DNA of 64,000 nt from Pseudomonas sp. LS.1a (GTDB lineage: Bacteria > Pseudomonadota > Gammaproteobacteria > Pseudomonadales > Pseudomonadaceae): positions 1,156,001 through 1,220,000 of the forward strand of contig NZ_CP092827.1 of the NCBI RefSeq assembly GCF_022533585.1, written 5' to 3'. Positions within the stretch are counted from its first letter, which is position 1. The number at the start of each line of letters is the position of its first letter. Both the position numbers and the translations under genes were made by a program. Below the pieces are notes generated by a model. The model had not been told where the DNA came from. It did not search any database and saw only the letters and a program-made list of their open reading frames with translations. Of the stretch, positions 46,317-56,053 are shown one piece after another.

Positions 46317-47417
46317 ATGTTGCGCCATGCCTTGTCCATCGCTCTGTCCGCTGCTGCCGTGCTGTTCCTGGCGGCGTGCGGCCAGGAAGCCGCCCCACCT
46401 GCTGCGCCGCGCCCGGCGTTGGTGGTGCAGCCGCAGCCGGCTGAAGCCGCTGCCGACAGTTACCCCGGCGAAGTGCGTGCGCGCTTCGAGCCGGAACTGG
46501 CCTTCCGCATAGGCGGCAAGGTCAGCAAGCGGCTGGTCGAGGAAGGGCAGCGGGTCAAGGCCGACCAGCCGCTGGCCGAGCTGGACCCGCAGGACGTGCG
46601 CCTGCAGCTGGAAGCCAACCGTGCCCAGCTGGCGGCCGCCGAGGCCAACCTGTCGCTGGTGCGCGCCGAGCGCGATCGCTACCAGAAGCTGCTGGAACGG
46701 CAGATGGTCAGCCATTCCCAGTACGACAATGCCGAAAACCTCTACCGCGCCGGCCTGGCCCGGCTGAAACAGGCCAAGGCCGAGTTCGACGTGGCTGGCA
46801 ACCAGGCCGAATACGCTGTGCTGCGCGCACCGCAGGCCGGGGTGATCGCCAAGCGCCAGGTCGAAGTGGGCCAGGTGGTCGCAGCCGGGCAGACCGTGTT
46901 CACCCTGGCCGCCGATGGCGAGCGGGAAGTGGTCATCGGTTTGCCGGAGCAGCAGTTCGCCCGCTTCGCCGTGGGCCAGCCGGTGAGCGTGGAGCTGTGG
47001 TCGCACCCGCAAGAGCGCTTCCAGGGGCGTATCCGCGAGCTGTCACCGGCCGCCGATCCGCGTTCGCGCACCTTCGCTGCGCGTATCGCCTTTACCTCGG
47101 CCGCCGCGCCGGCGGAGCTGGGCCAGAGCGCCCGGGTGTTCATCGCCCATGAAGGGCTGATCCCGCTGGCGGTGCCCCTGTCGGCAGTCACTGCGGAAAA
47201 CGGCCAGGCCTACGTCTGGCGGGTCAACAAGGACAGCCGTCTGGAGCGGGCAGTGGTACGCCTGGGGGCCTATGGCGCCGACAGCGTACCGGTGCTCGAA
47301 GGCCTTGCCCCGGGCGACTGGGTGGTCGCCGCTGGCGGCCATGTACTGCGCGAGGGCCAGGAGGTACGCCCCGTGGACCGCACCAACCGCGTAGTGAACC
47401 TGACGGCCAAGGAGTAA
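46317..47417 (+). CDS. RND efflux periplasmic adaptor lipoprotein
   Basis: Membrane-fusion protein of 366 residues. Lipoprotein signal with Cys21 in AAVLFLAACGQ; lipoyl half-motifs ELAFRIGGKVSKRLVEEGQRVKADQPLAELD and VLRAPQAGVIAKRQVEVGQVV flank an alpha-helical hairpin (about 100-150); beta-barrel and membrane-proximal domains follow. It starts the pump operon and ends six bases before the transporter gene. Close to adaptor proteins of the TriA/VexE-like RND groups. No outer-membrane channel gene is linked. Confidence 0.92.
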   Translation: MLRHALSIALSAAAVLFLAACGQEAAPPAAPRPALVVQPQPAEAAADSYPGEVRARFEPELAFRIGGKVSKRLVEEGQRVKADQPLAELDPQDVRLQLEANRAQLAAAEANLSLVRAERDRYQKLLERQMVSHSQYDNAENLYRAGLARLKQAKAEFDVAGNQAEYAVLRAPQAGVIAKRQVEVGQVVAAGQTVFTLAADGEREVVIGLPEQQFARFAVGQPVSVELWSHPQERFQGRIRELSPAADPRSRTFAARIAFTSAAAPAELGQSARVFIAHEGLIPLAVPLSAVTAENGQAYVWRVNKDSRLERAVVRLGAYGADSVPVLEGLAPGDWVVAAGGHVLREGQEVRPVDRTNRVVNLTAKE

Positions 47418-47423
47418 GTCCCG

Positions 47424-50400
47424 ATGGGTTTCAACCTTTCTGCCTGGGCGCTGCGCAACCGCCAGATCGTCCTGTTCCTGATGATCCTGCTGGCGGCCAT
47501 TGGCGCCATGTCCTACACCAAGCTTGGCCAGAGCGAGGACCCACCATTCACCTTCAAGGCCATGGTCATCCGTACCCTGTGGCCGGGTGCCACTGCCGAG
47601 GAAGTCTCGCGCCAGGTTACCGAGCGCATCGAGAAGAAGCTGATGGAAACCGGCGAATACGAGCGGATCGTCTCGTTCTCCCGACCGGGCGAATCGCAGG
47701 TCACCTTCATGGCCCGCGACTCGCTGCATTCCAAGGACATCCCCGAGCTGTGGTACCAGATCCGCAAGAAGGTCGCCGACATCCGTCATACCTTGCCGCC
47801 GGAAATCCAGGGCCCGTTCTTCAATGACGAGTTCGGCACCACCTTCGGCAATATCTATGCGCTGACCGGTGAGGGCTTCGACTACGCGGTGCTCAAGGAC
47901 TATGCCGACCGTATCCAGATCCAGCTGCAGCGGGTCAAGGACGTGGGCAAGGTCGAGCTGATCGGCCTGCAGGACGAGAAAATCTGGATCGAGCTGTCCA
48001 ACCTCAAGCTGGCCACTCTCGGCGTGCCGCTTGAGGCCGTGCAGCAAGCCCTGCAGGAGCAGAATGCGGTCAGCACCGCCGGCTTCTTCGAAACGCCCAG
48101 CGAACGCCTGCAGTTGCGGGTGAGCGGGCGCTTCGACAGCGTCGAGCAGATTCGCCAGTTCCCCATTCGCGTCGGTGACCGCACCTTCCGTATCGGCGAT
48201 GTGGCCGAGGTGCACCGCGGCTTCAACGACCCGCCCGCACCGCGCATGCGCTTCATGGGCGAGGATGCCATTGGCCTGGCGGTGTCGATGAAGGACGGCG
48301 GCGACATCCTGGTGCTGGGCAAGGCCCTGGAAAGCGAGTTCGAGCGCCTGGCTCGCAGCCTGCCGGCGGGCATGGAGCTGCGCAAGGTCTCGGACCAGCC
48401 AGCGGCGGTCAAGGCTGGCGTGGGCGAGTTCGTCCAGGTGCTGGTCGAGGCGCTGGTCATCGTGCTGCTGGTGAGCTTCTTCTCCCTGGGCCTGCGCACG
48501 GGGCTGGTGGTGGCGCTGGCCATTCCGCTGGTGCTGGCCATGACCTTTGCCGCCATGCACTACTTCGGCATCGGCCTGCACAAGATCTCCCTTGGCGCAC
48601 TGGTGCTGGCCCTGGGCTTGTTGGTGGATGATGCGATCATTGCCGTGGAGATGATGGCGATCAAGATGGAGCAGGGCTATGACCGCCTCAAGGCGGCCAG
48701 CTACGCCTGGAGCAGCACCGCCTTCCCGATGCTCACCGGCACCCTGATCACGGCGGCGGGCTTCCTGCCTATTGCCACGGCAGCCTCCAGTACGGGCGAG
48801 TACACCCGTTCGATCTTCCAGGTGGTGACCATCGCCTTGCTGACCTCCTGGGTGGCCGCCGTGGTATTCGTGCCTTACCTGGGCGAGCGCCTGCTGCCAG
48901 ACCTGGCCAAGCTGCATGCCGCGCGCCATGGCAAGGACGGCCACGCGCCAGACCCATACGCCACACCCTTCTACCAGCGTGTGCGACGTGTGGTGGAGTG
49001 GTGCGTGCGGCGGCGCAAGACGGTGATCCTGCTGACCATTGCCGCCTTTGTCGGCAGTATCCTGCTGTTCCGTTTCGTGCCCCAGCAGTTTTTCCCGGCC
49101 TCCGGGCGCCCGGAGCTGATGGTCGACCTGAAGCTGGCCGAAGGTGCCTCGCTGGCCAACACCGCCGAGCGGGTCAAGCAACTGGAGGCGCTGCTCAAGC
49201 AGCAGGACGGCATCGACAACTACGTGGCCTACGTGGGCACCGGTTCGCCGCGTTTCTACCTGCCGCTGGACCAGCAACTGCCGGCGGCCAGCTTCGCCCA
49301 GTTCGTGGTACTGGCCAAGTCGATGGAGGACCGCGAGCGCCTGCGCAGCTGGCTGATCAGTATCGTGGACCAGCAGTTCCCCGACCTGCGCGCGCGGGTC
49401 ACCCGCCTGGAAAACGGCCCACCCGTGGGTTACCCGGTGCAGTTCCGGGTAACTGGCGAGCACATCGAGAAGGCCCGTGCACTGGCCCGCGAAGTGGCCG
49501 ACAAGGTGCGCCAGAACCCGCATGTGGTGAACGTGCATCTGGACTGGGAGGAGCCGAGCAAGGCGGTGTTCCTCGAGATCGACCAGGACCGTGCCCGCGC
49601 CTTGGGCGTGAGCACCGCGCACCTGTCGAGCTTCCTGCAAAGCTCGCTGACCGGCACCACGGTCAGCCAGTACCGTGAGGACAACGAACTGATCGAGATC
49701 CTGCTGCGCGGCACCCGGCAGGAACGCAGCGAGCTGAGTAACCTCGGCAGCCTGGCACTGCCGACCGACAACGGCCAGAGCGTGGCGCTGTCGCAGGTGG
49801 CGACCCTGGAGTATGGCTTCGAGGAAGGTATTATCTGGCATCGCAACCGCTTGCCGACGGTGACCGTGCGCGCCGATATCTACGACAAGGAGCAGCCGGC
49901 CACGCTGGTGAAACAGATCGAGCCGACCCTGCGGGAGATTCGCGCCAAGCTGCCGGATGGCTACCTGTTGGAAGTGGGCGGCACGGTGGAGGATTCCCAG
50001 CGCGGGCAGAAGTCGGTGAATGCCGGCATGCCGCTGTTCGTGGTGGTGGTGCTGAGCTTGCTGATGATCCAGTTGCGCAGCTTCTCGCGTACGGTGATGG
50101 TGTTCCTCACCGCGCCGCTGGGGTTGATTGGCGTGACCCTGTTCCTGCTGGTGTTCCGCCAGCCGTTCGGCTTTGTTGCCATGCTCGGCACCATTGCCCT
50201 GGCAGGGATGATCATGCGCAACTCGGTGATCCTGGTGGACCAGATCGAGCAGGACATTGCGGCGGGGATGGAGCGCTGGCAGGCGATCATCGAAGCCACG
50301 GTGCGGCGCTTCCGTCCGATCGTGCTGACCGCGCTGGCGGCGGTGCTGGCGATGATTCCGTTGTCGCGTAGCGTGTTCTACGGGCCGATGGCGGTGGCGA

Positions 50401-50489
50401 TCATGGGTGGTTTGATCGTGGCCACGGTGCTGACCCTGCTGTTCCTGCCGGCGTTGTATGCGGCGTGGTTCAGGGTGAAGAAGGGCTGA
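47424..50489 (+). CDS. RND multidrug efflux transporter
   Basis: Inner-membrane proton-driven exporter of 1021 residues, the usual length. N-terminal helix (RNRQIVLFLMILLAAIGAMSY), porter domain ESVSR-like region LWPGATAEEVSRQVTERIEKKL, the TM4 proton-relay pair in LGLLVDDAIIAVEMM, and a second half repeating the fold (LRSFSRTVMVFLTAPLGLIG ... GMIMRNSVILVDQIEQD). Sequence type is nearer TriC/VexF-like pumps than MexB. Substrates unknown. Ends before a REP hairpin. Confidence 0.94.
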   Translation: MGFNLSAWALRNRQIVLFLMILLAAIGAMSYTKLGQSEDPPFTFKAMVIRTLWPGATAEEVSRQVTERIEKKLMETGEYERIVSFSRPGESQVTFMARDSLHSKDIPELWYQIRKKVADIRHTLPPEIQGPFFNDEFGTTFGNIYALTGEGFDYAVLKDYADRIQIQLQRVKDVGKVELIGLQDEKIWIELSNLKLATLGVPLEAVQQALQEQNAVSTAGFFETPSERLQLRVSGRFDSVEQIRQFPIRVGDRTFRIGDVAEVHRGFNDPPAPRMRFMGEDAIGLAVSMKDGGDILVLGKALESEFERLARSLPAGMELRKVSDQPAAVKAGVGEFVQVLVEALVIVLLVSFFSLGLRTGLVVALAIPLVLAMTFAAMHYFGIGLHKISLGALVLALGLLVDDAIIAVEMMAIKMEQGYDRLKAASYAWSSTAFPMLTGTLITAAGFLPIATAASSTGEYTRSIFQVVTIALLTSWVAAVVFVPYLGERLLPDLAKLHAARHGKDGHAPDPYATPFYQRVRRVVEWCVRRRKTVILLTIAAFVGSILLFRFVPQQFFPASGRPELMVDLKLAEGASLANTAERVKQLEALLKQQDGIDNYVAYVGTGSPRFYLPLDQQLPAASFAQFVVLAKSMEDRERLRSWLISIVDQQFPDLRARVTRLENGPPVGYPVQFRVTGEHIEKARALAREVADKVRQNPHVVNVHLDWEEPSKAVFLEIDQDRARALGVSTAHLSSFLQSSLTGTTVSQYREDNELIEILLRGTRQERSELSNLGSLALPTDNGQSVALSQVATLEYGFEEGIIWHRNRLPTVTVRADIYDKEQPATLVKQIEPTLREIRAKLPDGYLLEVGGTVEDSQRGQKSVNAGMPLFVVVVLSLLMIQLRSFSRTVMVFLTAPLGLIGVTLFLLVFRQPFGFVAMLGTIALAGMIMRNSVILVDQIEQDIAAGMERWQAIIEATVRRFRPIVLTALAAVLAMIPLSRSVFYGPMAVAIMGGLIVATVLTLLFLPALYAAWFRVKKG

Positions 50490-50518
50490 AGACCGCAGGG
50501 GAGGGCTTTGCCCTCCTG

Positions 50519-50571
50519 TCGCGACACAAGGCCACTCCCACAAAGGGTGTAGGAGCGGCCTTGTGTCGCGA
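50519..50571. repeat. REP pair, TCGCGACACAAGGCCGCTCC family
   Basis: TCGCGACACAAGGCC(A)CTCC and its inverse GGAGCGGCCTTGTGTCGCGA with a short centre, between convergent genes; it can form one long hairpin and may end both transcripts. Confidence 0.85.
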
Positions 50572-50598
50572 TGGGCTGCAAAGCAGCCCCCAGGGCCC

Positions 50599-51288
50599 TC
50601 AGAGGGCGCCGAAAACCTTCTTGGCCAGGCTGGTGGCCGCTTCAGCCGGGTTCTGGCGAATGCTCTGCTCCTGCTTGCCGATCATCTCGAACAGGCCATC
50701 CAGTGCCTTTTCAGTCACGTAGTTCTCGATGCTGGCGCTCTTGGCATCGACCACACCCAACGCCACGGCCTGCCCGGCAAAGTTGTTGTACTGCTGAGCC
50801 AGGCCAACCTTGTCGGTAGCCTGCTTGACGATCGGCAGGAACTTGGCGCGGATCTGCTCGCGGCTGCTCTTGTTCAGGTACTGGGTGGCCGAGTCGTCAC
50901 CGCCGCTGAGAATGCCCTTGGCATCGGTCACGCTCATGTTCTTCACGGCATCCACGAGAATCGCCTGGGCCTGCGGCACGGCAGCCTCGGCGGCCTTGTT
51001 CATGCTGGTTTCCAGGGCTTCGACCTGTTCACCTTTGCCGAACATCTTCATCGCCTTGGCGGCCTTGCCCAGGTTGCCAGGCAGTTCGATGCGCACGTCC
51101 GGGTTGTTGCTGAAGCCGCCCGGGGTGCTCAGTTGCTTGACGGCCAGTTGTGCGCCCTGGGTCAGGGCATCTTTCAGGCCGCCGGTGGCGTCTTTCTGGG
51201 TCAGGTCGCCCAGCGACAGGGCCAGGGCGCTGGCCGACAGCAGCAGGCCGGCGCACAGAGTGGTGAAGCGCAGGGAGGTGCGGATCAT
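50599..51288 (-). CDS. DUF4197 periplasmic protein
   Basis: A 229-residue protein with a signal peptide (FTTLCAGLLLSASALALS) and a helical DUF4197 domain: LKDALTQGAQLAVKQLSTPGGF, ALETSMNKAAEAAVPQAQAILVDAVKNMSVTDAKGILSGGDDSATQYLN, KFLPIVKQATDKVGL. Function of the family is unknown. AAGGAAAG precedes ATG 51288. It follows the YbaY-like lipoprotein gene after 33 bases on the same strand, so the two are probably co-transcribed. Confidence 0.88.
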   Translation of the reverse strand: MIRTSLRFTTLCAGLLLSASALALSLGDLTQKDATGGLKDALTQGAQLAVKQLSTPGGFSNNPDVRIELPGNLGKAAKAMKMFGKGEQVEALETSMNKAAEAAVPQAQAILVDAVKNMSVTDAKGILSGGDDSATQYLNKSSREQIRAKFLPIVKQATDKVGLAQQYNNFAGQAVALGVVDAKSASIENYVTEKALDGLFEMIGKQEQSIRQNPAEAATSLAKKVFGAL

Positions 51289-51321
51289 GAAGCTTTCCTT
51301 GTAAACAGATGGATACGGATA

Positions 51322-51720
51322 TCAGCGGACCGGATCGACCTTGATCCGCACAGGCTGTGGGTCACTGCCGTCGAGCATGACGCCGTGGTGTTCGGTGTTG
51401 ATGAACAGCAGCTTGCCGTCCAGCTCGATGCGCGCGCTTACCGCATAGCGGTGGCCGGGCTTGACCTGGGCCGGGTCGTAGGTGAGGTGGAATGGCAGCG
51501 GTACGTTGCCTTTGACCGGGCCGGCCTGGCGGGCCAGGGTCACGGCAGGGGCATCCATCAGCGAAACATCCTGCAGTTCCACGCTCAAGGTAGCGGCAGG
51601 CGGCAGGGCAATACGCTGCAGGTAGAAGACTTCACCGTCCAGGCTGGCCTGGGTGTATGGGGTTTGGCTGGAGCAGGCTGCGAGCAAGGATGCGCAACAC
51701 AGCATAAAGAGCTTTTTCAT
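51322..51720 (-). CDS. YbaY/YscW-family lipoprotein
   Basis: A 132-residue outer-membrane or periplasmic lipoprotein: MKKLFMLCCASLLAAC with lipobox LAAC and Cys16; mature beta-sandwich with LDGEVFYLQRIALPPAATLSVELQDVSLMDAPAVTLARQ, the string typical of the YbaY/YscW type. Homologues act as glycan-related or pilotin-like lipoproteins, but the role here is unknown. Confidence 0.85.
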   Translation of the reverse strand: MKKLFMLCCASLLAACSSQTPYTQASLDGEVFYLQRIALPPAATLSVELQDVSLMDAPAVTLARQAGPVKGNVPLPFHLTYDPAQVKPGHRYAVSARIELDGKLLFINTEHHGVMLDGSDPQPVRIKVDPVR

Positions 51721-51796
51721 GGGGTCTCCGGTGTCCTTGGAGCTGGCTTGTGGCCAACCCCAGGGACTTTAGCGGATTTTCCCGGCTGATAAAGCC

Positions 51797-54283
51797 TCAG
51801 ATGGTGGAAGTTTCCAGGCCGTCTTCACGGTGCAATGCCACCTGGCGGATCGACAGGCGTAGTTCGGCCGACAGCACGCGCTTGGCCACGCCTTCAGCCA
51901 GCTCGCCCAGCTTGTCGTGATAACCCAGCTTGCCCTGGGCATCTGCATGCAGCACGCCTTGCTCGACCAGGGTCTGGATGAAGTGGCGGAACAGGGTCTT
52001 GTCGAAGAACTCCGGGGCGTTCAGGCCGTGCAGGATCGACAGACGCTGGGCCATCATCACGCACAGGTCTTCCAGTTCTTCGGCGCTGAGGCTGTTCTGC
52101 CCACTGTTCAGCAGCAGTGAGGTGGCCATGTAGAAGCGCTGCAGGGTCTGGGTGATGGTGCGGGCGAGCAGGGTCAGCAACACGAACTGCCGCGAGCTGG
52201 GCGCCGGGCGAATGTAAGTGTCGTCGTCCTGGCGCAGCAGCCCTTGCTCGACCAGCGCTGCCAGCCATTGGTCAATCACCGCGTCCAGTTGCTCCGGCGC
52301 CCAGCGCAGGAACAGTTCGGCCTGCAGGTAGGGGTACAGCGCGTGCACATACTGCCCCAGCAGTTCGCGGCTCATGCGCGAGCTGCTGAGGAAGAAGCTG
52401 GCCAGCAGCGCTGGCAGGGCGAAGATGTGCAGCACGTTGTTGCGGTAATAGGTCATCAGTACCGCATTGCCTTCATCCAGGTACAGGATGCGGCCCAGGG
52501 CGTCCTTCTGCTCGGCCACCAGGTTCATGCTGCGCACGTGTTCGATCAGCGCCTGGCCGTCGCCGTCGGGCAGGGTGGTGTGCGGCGAGTAGGGCACCTG
52601 GCGCAGCAAGGCCAGGTACAGGTCGAGTACGCGGGTCAGGGCGCGTTCGTCCAGGGCCAGGCGGCTGGTGGACAGCAGCGCCAGGGCCACCAGGTTGACC
52701 GGGTTGATCGCGGCCGCCTCGTTGAGATGGCGGGCCACGGTTTCGCCCAGGCGGGTGGTGGTGGCGTTGAGCCAGGCCGGGCGGTATTGCGGGCCGTGGT
52801 CCTGTTCACGCCAGCCGGGCTGTTGCTGGTCGAGGAAGCCGGCCAGGCGGATCGGTTCGCCGAAGTTCACGTATACCTGGCCAAAGCGCTGCTTGAGCGC
52901 CCCGAACACCTTGAAGATGTCGAAGATCGACTCCTTCTTCTTGCTGGCACCGCGCAGCTCGCCCAGGTAGGTGCGGCCTTCGAGCACGCGCTCGTAGCCG
53001 ATGTACACCGGCACGAACACGATCGGCGTGCGCGACGAGCGCAGGAAGCTGCGCAGGGTAATGGCCAGCATCCCGGTGCGTGGCTGCAGCATGCGCCCGG
53101 TGCGCGAGCGACCGCCTTCGACGAAGTACTCGACCGGAAAGCCCTTGGTGTACAGGGTGTGCAGGTACTCGTTGAACACCGCGGTGTACAACGGGTTGCC
53201 CTTGAACGTGCGGCGCATGAAGAAGGCGCCGCCACGGCGCAGCAGGTTACCCACCAACGGCATGTTGAGGTTGATGCCCGCGGCCACGTGCGGCGGGGTC
53301 AGGCCGTTGCGGAACAGCAGGTACGAAAGCAGCAGGTAGTCGATGTGACTGCGGTGGCACGGTACGTAGATCACTTCGTGGCCGGGTGCGATGCCCTGCA
53401 CCTGCTCGATGTGGTTGACCTTGATGCCGTCGTAGATCTTGTTCCAGAACCAGCTCAGCACCACTTCGAGGAAGCGAATGGCGGTGTAGGTGTAGTCCGA
53501 GGCGATCTCGTTGCCATAGCGCAGAGCCTGGGCTTCGGCCTTGGCCAGCGGCAGGTTTTCGCGCTGCGCCTCATCGACGATGGCCTGTCGCACCTGGGGC
53601 GCGTGGATCAGGCCCTTGACCAGGTTGCGCCGGTGCGAGATGTCCGGGCCGATGACAGCGGTCTTGAGGTTGCGAAAATGCACGCGCATCAGGCGCTGGG
53701 CCATGCGCACGGTGCGCTCGTGGCCCTTGTTGTGCTGCACCAGTTCGCGCAGGTGGATGGGGGCGGAGAACTGCACCCGGGTCTTGCGCCCGAGGATCAG
53801 CACGGTCAGCAGCCGGCGCAGGCGCCCGGTAACCGCCCAGCTGTCGGCGAACAGCAGCTTCCACGGGCTGGATTCACTGGCCGGGGTCTGGCCCCAGAAC
53901 ACACTGACCGGAATGATCTGCGCATCCTCTTCGGCATGCTGGCTGACGGCGGCGACCAGACGCTCCAGGGTGGGCGGGGCGCCGCGCTTGTCGTGGCGGC
54001 CGAGCCAGTCCGGGTCCGGGGTCAGGTAAAAGAAGGCAGCCGGTTCCTGCAGCGGGCCAACCGCCACCGGCAGCACCGGGCGCGGCAGGCCCGCCTTGGT
54101 GCATTCATGGTCGAGCACGGCCAGGTCGGTGAGCGCGGGCGTGGGCAGGGCATAGAACACCGGGCGGCTGCGGTCGAGCTTGAGGGTCAGGGAGGACTGG
54201 TTGATGGTCTCGGAGCGCACCCACAGGTACAACAGGCGACGCAGGGCGCCGAAGATCAGGCGGCGCAGGGGGGAACGGGTCAT
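51797..54283 (-). CDS. plsB: Glycerol-3-phosphate 1-O-acyltransferase PlsB
   Basis: First acylation of glycerol-3-phosphate in phospholipid synthesis at the inner membrane; 828 residues. Acyltransferase motifs: catalytic His and Asp in [16 protein letters not shown] (H310), then [37 protein letters not shown] and [17 protein letters not shown] 54283 gives the normal N-terminus [16 protein letters not shown]; the frame extends to 54328 without support. No motif is altered. Confidence 0.96.
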   Translation of the reverse strand: MTRSPLRRLIFGALRRLLYLWVRSETINQSSLTLKLDRSRPVFYALPTPALTDLAVLDHECTKAGLPRPVLPVAVGPLQEPAAFFYLTPDPDWLGRHDKRGAPPTLERLVAAVSQHAEEDAQIIPVSVFWGQTPASESSPWKLLFADSWAVTGRLRRLLTVLILGRKTRVQFSAPIHLRELVQHNKGHERTVRMAQRLMRVHFRNLKTAVIGPDISHRRNLVKGLIHAPQVRQAIVDEAQRENLPLAKAEAQALRYGNEIASDYTYTAIRFLEVVLSWFWNKIYDGIKVNHIEQVQGIAPGHEVIYVPCHRSHIDYLLLSYLLFRNGLTPPHVAAGINLNMPLVGNLLRRGGAFFMRRTFKGNPLYTAVFNEYLHTLYTKGFPVEYFVEGGRSRTGRMLQPRTGMLAITLRSFLRSSRTPIVFVPVYIGYERVLEGRTYLGELRGASKKKESIFDIFKVFGALKQRFGQVYVNFGEPIRLAGFLDQQQPGWREQDHGPQYRPAWLNATTTRLGETVARHLNEAAAINPVNLVALALLSTSRLALDERALTRVLDLYLALLRQVPYSPHTTLPDGDGQALIEHVRSMNLVAEQKDALGRILYLDEGNAVLMTYYRNNVLHIFALPALLASFFLSSSRMSRELLGQYVHALYPYLQAELFLRWAPEQLDAVIDQWLAALVEQGLLRQDDDTYIRPAPSSRQFVLLTLLARTITQTLQRFYMATSLLLNSGQNSLSAEELEDLCVMMAQRLSILHGLNAPEFFDKTLFRHFIQTLVEQGVLHADAQGKLGYHDKLGELAEGVAKRVLSAELRLSIRQVALHREDGLETSTI

Positions 54284-54407
54284 GGGGTGTGTGCCCTGGG
54301 AGTGATGTTCAGGTGGGTATTCAGCCAATTAGTCTGCCGTATCCGCGCAAGTTCAGCAAAAATCGCCGAACGGCGCGACAGTCATCAAATTTTTTTGTTC
54401 TGTGTCA

Positions 54408-54516
54408 TATACTCGGCCTGCCACTTGCAAGATATTTACGCAAGCGGCGTCGACACAGGGAACAGACCCCTGTGTCTACAAGGCGATCTTCACAATAAAA
54501 ATCCGGAGTAGTTCAG
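54408..54516 (+). promoter_or_regulatory. Promoter and structured leader of the cold-shock gene
   Basis: TATACT at 54408-54413 is a likely -10. The leader of about 95 bases contains a 9-bp perfect hairpin GACACAGGG/CCCTGTGTC (54452-54460, 54468-54476) and a weaker CTTGC/GCAAG stem, then AT-rich sequence and CCGGAG eight to nine bases before the ATG. Long structured leaders are typical of cold-shock mRNAs. Confidence 0.5.
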
Positions 54517-54726
54517 ATGTCGTCTCGTGAGACTGGGAATGTAAAGTGGTTCAACGATGCCAAGGGTTACGGCTTCATTCAGCGCGAAGGTGGTGCGGAT
54601 GTGTTCGTCCACTATCGGGCGATCCGCGGTGAGGGGCATCGTACCCTGGTCGAAGGACAGCGGGTGGAATACGCCTGCGTGCAGGGCCAGAAAGGCCTGC
54701 AAGCCGAGGACGTAGTGGGGCTCTGA
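54517..54726 (+). CDS. Cold-shock domain protein
   Basis: A 69-residue single-stranded nucleic-acid-binding protein of the CspA/CspD type. RNP1 KGYGFI and RNP2 DVFVHY are intact; [20 protein letters not shown] is the typical start. The region [34 protein letters not shown] has the normal length. ATG 54517 follows CCGGAG. Which of the several Pseudomonas Csp paralogues it is cannot be told by eye. Confidence 0.95.
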   Translation: MSSRETGNVKWFNDAKGYGFIQREGGADVFVHYRAIRGEGHRTLVEGQRVEYACVQGQKGLQAEDVVGL

Positions 54727-54746
54727 GCCTCATGCTGTAAGGCTCG

Positions 54747-54835
54747 TTGTGGGAGCTGGCTTGCCGGCGATCACCGGCGAAGCCGGTGCCAGGCACCGTG
54801 TTGCCTGCATCGGCGGCAAGCCGGGCTCCCACAAA
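54747..54835. repeat. REP pair, GGAGCTGGCTTGCCGGC family
   Basis: TTGTGGGAGCTGGCTTGCCGGCGATCACC ... GGCGGCAAGCCGGGCTCCCACAA with the GGCGAAGCCGGTGCC centre, between convergent genes. Confidence 0.85.
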
Positions 54836-54848
54836 GAATGCAGTGCAT

Positions 54849-55223
54849 TCAGGTGCGCCAGGTGATTTCCTCTTCACCGTCGGCGCTGATGCGGACCCAG
54901 CGGTCGGCATCTTCTTCTCCATCTTCTTCCACCCAGCCACCCGGCGCGCAGCGCACTTCCACGCCCAGTGCGGCAAATGCGGCGCGGGCGCAGGCGACGT
55001 CATCGGCCCACGGCGTCTGGTCGCTTTCCAGGTACAGGCTGTTCCATTTCCCTACAGCCTTGGGTAGCCAGGTGACCGGAATGTTACCGGCCTGGCATTT
55101 GAAGGTATGGCCTTTCTGCTTCCATTCGCTGCACGGGCCGATCGCCTGGGCGAGCCACTCGGCAATCTGCTTGTGGTCGACGTCGGTGTCCTTCAGGTAG
55201 ATCTCGATATCAGGTTGGCGCAT
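54849..55223 (-). CDS. Conserved hypothetical protein
   Basis: A 124-residue acidic soluble protein: MRQPDIEIYLKDTDVDHKQIAEWLAQAIGPC, GHTFKCQAGNIPVTWLPKAVGKWNSLYLESDQTPWADDVACARAAF, then an acidic tail EEDGEEDADRW. Three cysteines, no signal peptide. Family unknown to me; similar proteins occur in pseudomonads. The start codon lies 17 bases after the rlmA stop (minus strand), so it may end the dapE-rlmA transcript. Confidence 0.75.
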   Translation of the reverse strand: MRQPDIEIYLKDTDVDHKQIAEWLAQAIGPCSEWKQKGHTFKCQAGNIPVTWLPKAVGKWNSLYLESDQTPWADDVACARAAFAALGVEVRCAPGGWVEEDGEEDADRWVRISADGEEEITWRT

Positions 55224-55240
55224 AAGGGCTCCGGGTGTGC

Positions 55241-56053
55241 TCAGTCTTGGCGCACGAAATAGTCATAACGCATGGAAACCGTGACCTCGAACGGCTCGGG
55301 CTGGTCGATCACCCGGGCACGCTTTTCGGCACTGGCACGCCAGCCGTGCGGGGTCATGGCCAGCAGGTCGGCGCGGGCCTTGGGCGCGGCCAGGCTCAGG
55401 CGGAACTCCAGGGTTTCGCTGTGGGCATGGGCCATGCCTTCGGGGACCAGGGCCAGGTGTTTGTCGTCGGCGTAAGGGCGTACTTCATCGTAGAGCACTT
55501 CGCGCAATTCCATCAGGTGGCCGCTGGTGGGGCCGACCCGCATCAGGCCGCCGCCGGGACTGAGCAGGCGCTTGGCCTCGGCCCAGTCCAGCGGGCTGAA
55601 CACGCTGGCGATGAACTGGCAGCTGGCGTCGGCAAGCGGCACGCGGGCCATGCTGGCGACCATCCAGGTGACCTCGGGCGCGCGGCGGCAGGCACGCTTG
55701 ACCGCCTCGCGGGAGATGTCCAGGGCGTAACCGTCGGCGGCCGGCAGGGCCTGGGCGATCTGCGCGGTGTAGTAACCCTCGCCACAGCCGATGTCCAGCC
55801 AGGCACCGGGCTGGCGCTCGGCGGCCAGCTCGGCCAGGCGGCGCGCCACCGGCGCGTAGTGGCCGGCGTCGAGGAAGTCGCGGCGGGCTTCGACCATGGC
55901 CTGGTTGTCACCCGGGTCGCGGCTGTTCTTGTGCTGCACCGGCAGCAGGTTCAGGTAACCCTGGCGGGCGCGGTCGAAGCGGTGGCCGGCCGGGCACACC
56001 ACCCCGTTGTCGAGCCGGCTCAGCGGCGCCTGGCAAAGAGGGCAGGTGAGCAT
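55241..56053 (-). CDS. rlmA: 23S rRNA (guanine745-N1)-methyltransferase RlmA
   Basis: Methylates G745 in helix 35 of 23S rRNA; 270 residues. N-terminal zinc ribbon C4-x2-C7 and C20-x3-H24 ([11 protein letters not shown] ... VVCPAGHRFD), recognition loop QGYLNLLPVQHKNSRDPGDNQ, SAM site LDIGCGEGYYTAQIA, and MARVPLADAS. All parts are intact. It overlaps dapE by one base, so translation is probably coupled. Confidence 0.93.
   Translation of the reverse strand: MLTCPLCQAPLSRLDNGVVCPAGHRFDRARQGYLNLLPVQHKNSRDPGDNQAMVEARRDFLDAGHYAPVARRLAELAAERQPGAWLDIGCGEGYYTAQIAQALPAADGYALDISREAVKRACRRAPEVTWMVASMARVPLADASCQFIASVFSPLDWAEAKRLLSPGGGLMRVGPTSGHLMELREVLYDEVRPYADDKHLALVPEGMAHAHSETLEFRLSLAAPKARADLLAMTPHGWRASAEKRARVIDQPEPFEVTVSMRYDYFVRQD

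Noticed and set aside
47043..50543. 1166-codon open frame on the minus strand over the RND transporter
   Set aside because: It is antisense to a clear RND pump and has the low-complexity His/Gln/Leu-rich make-up of a GC-rich shadow frame.
51797..54511. Long plus-strand frame over plsB
   Set aside because: Antisense to the complete plsB gene with no recognisable domain.
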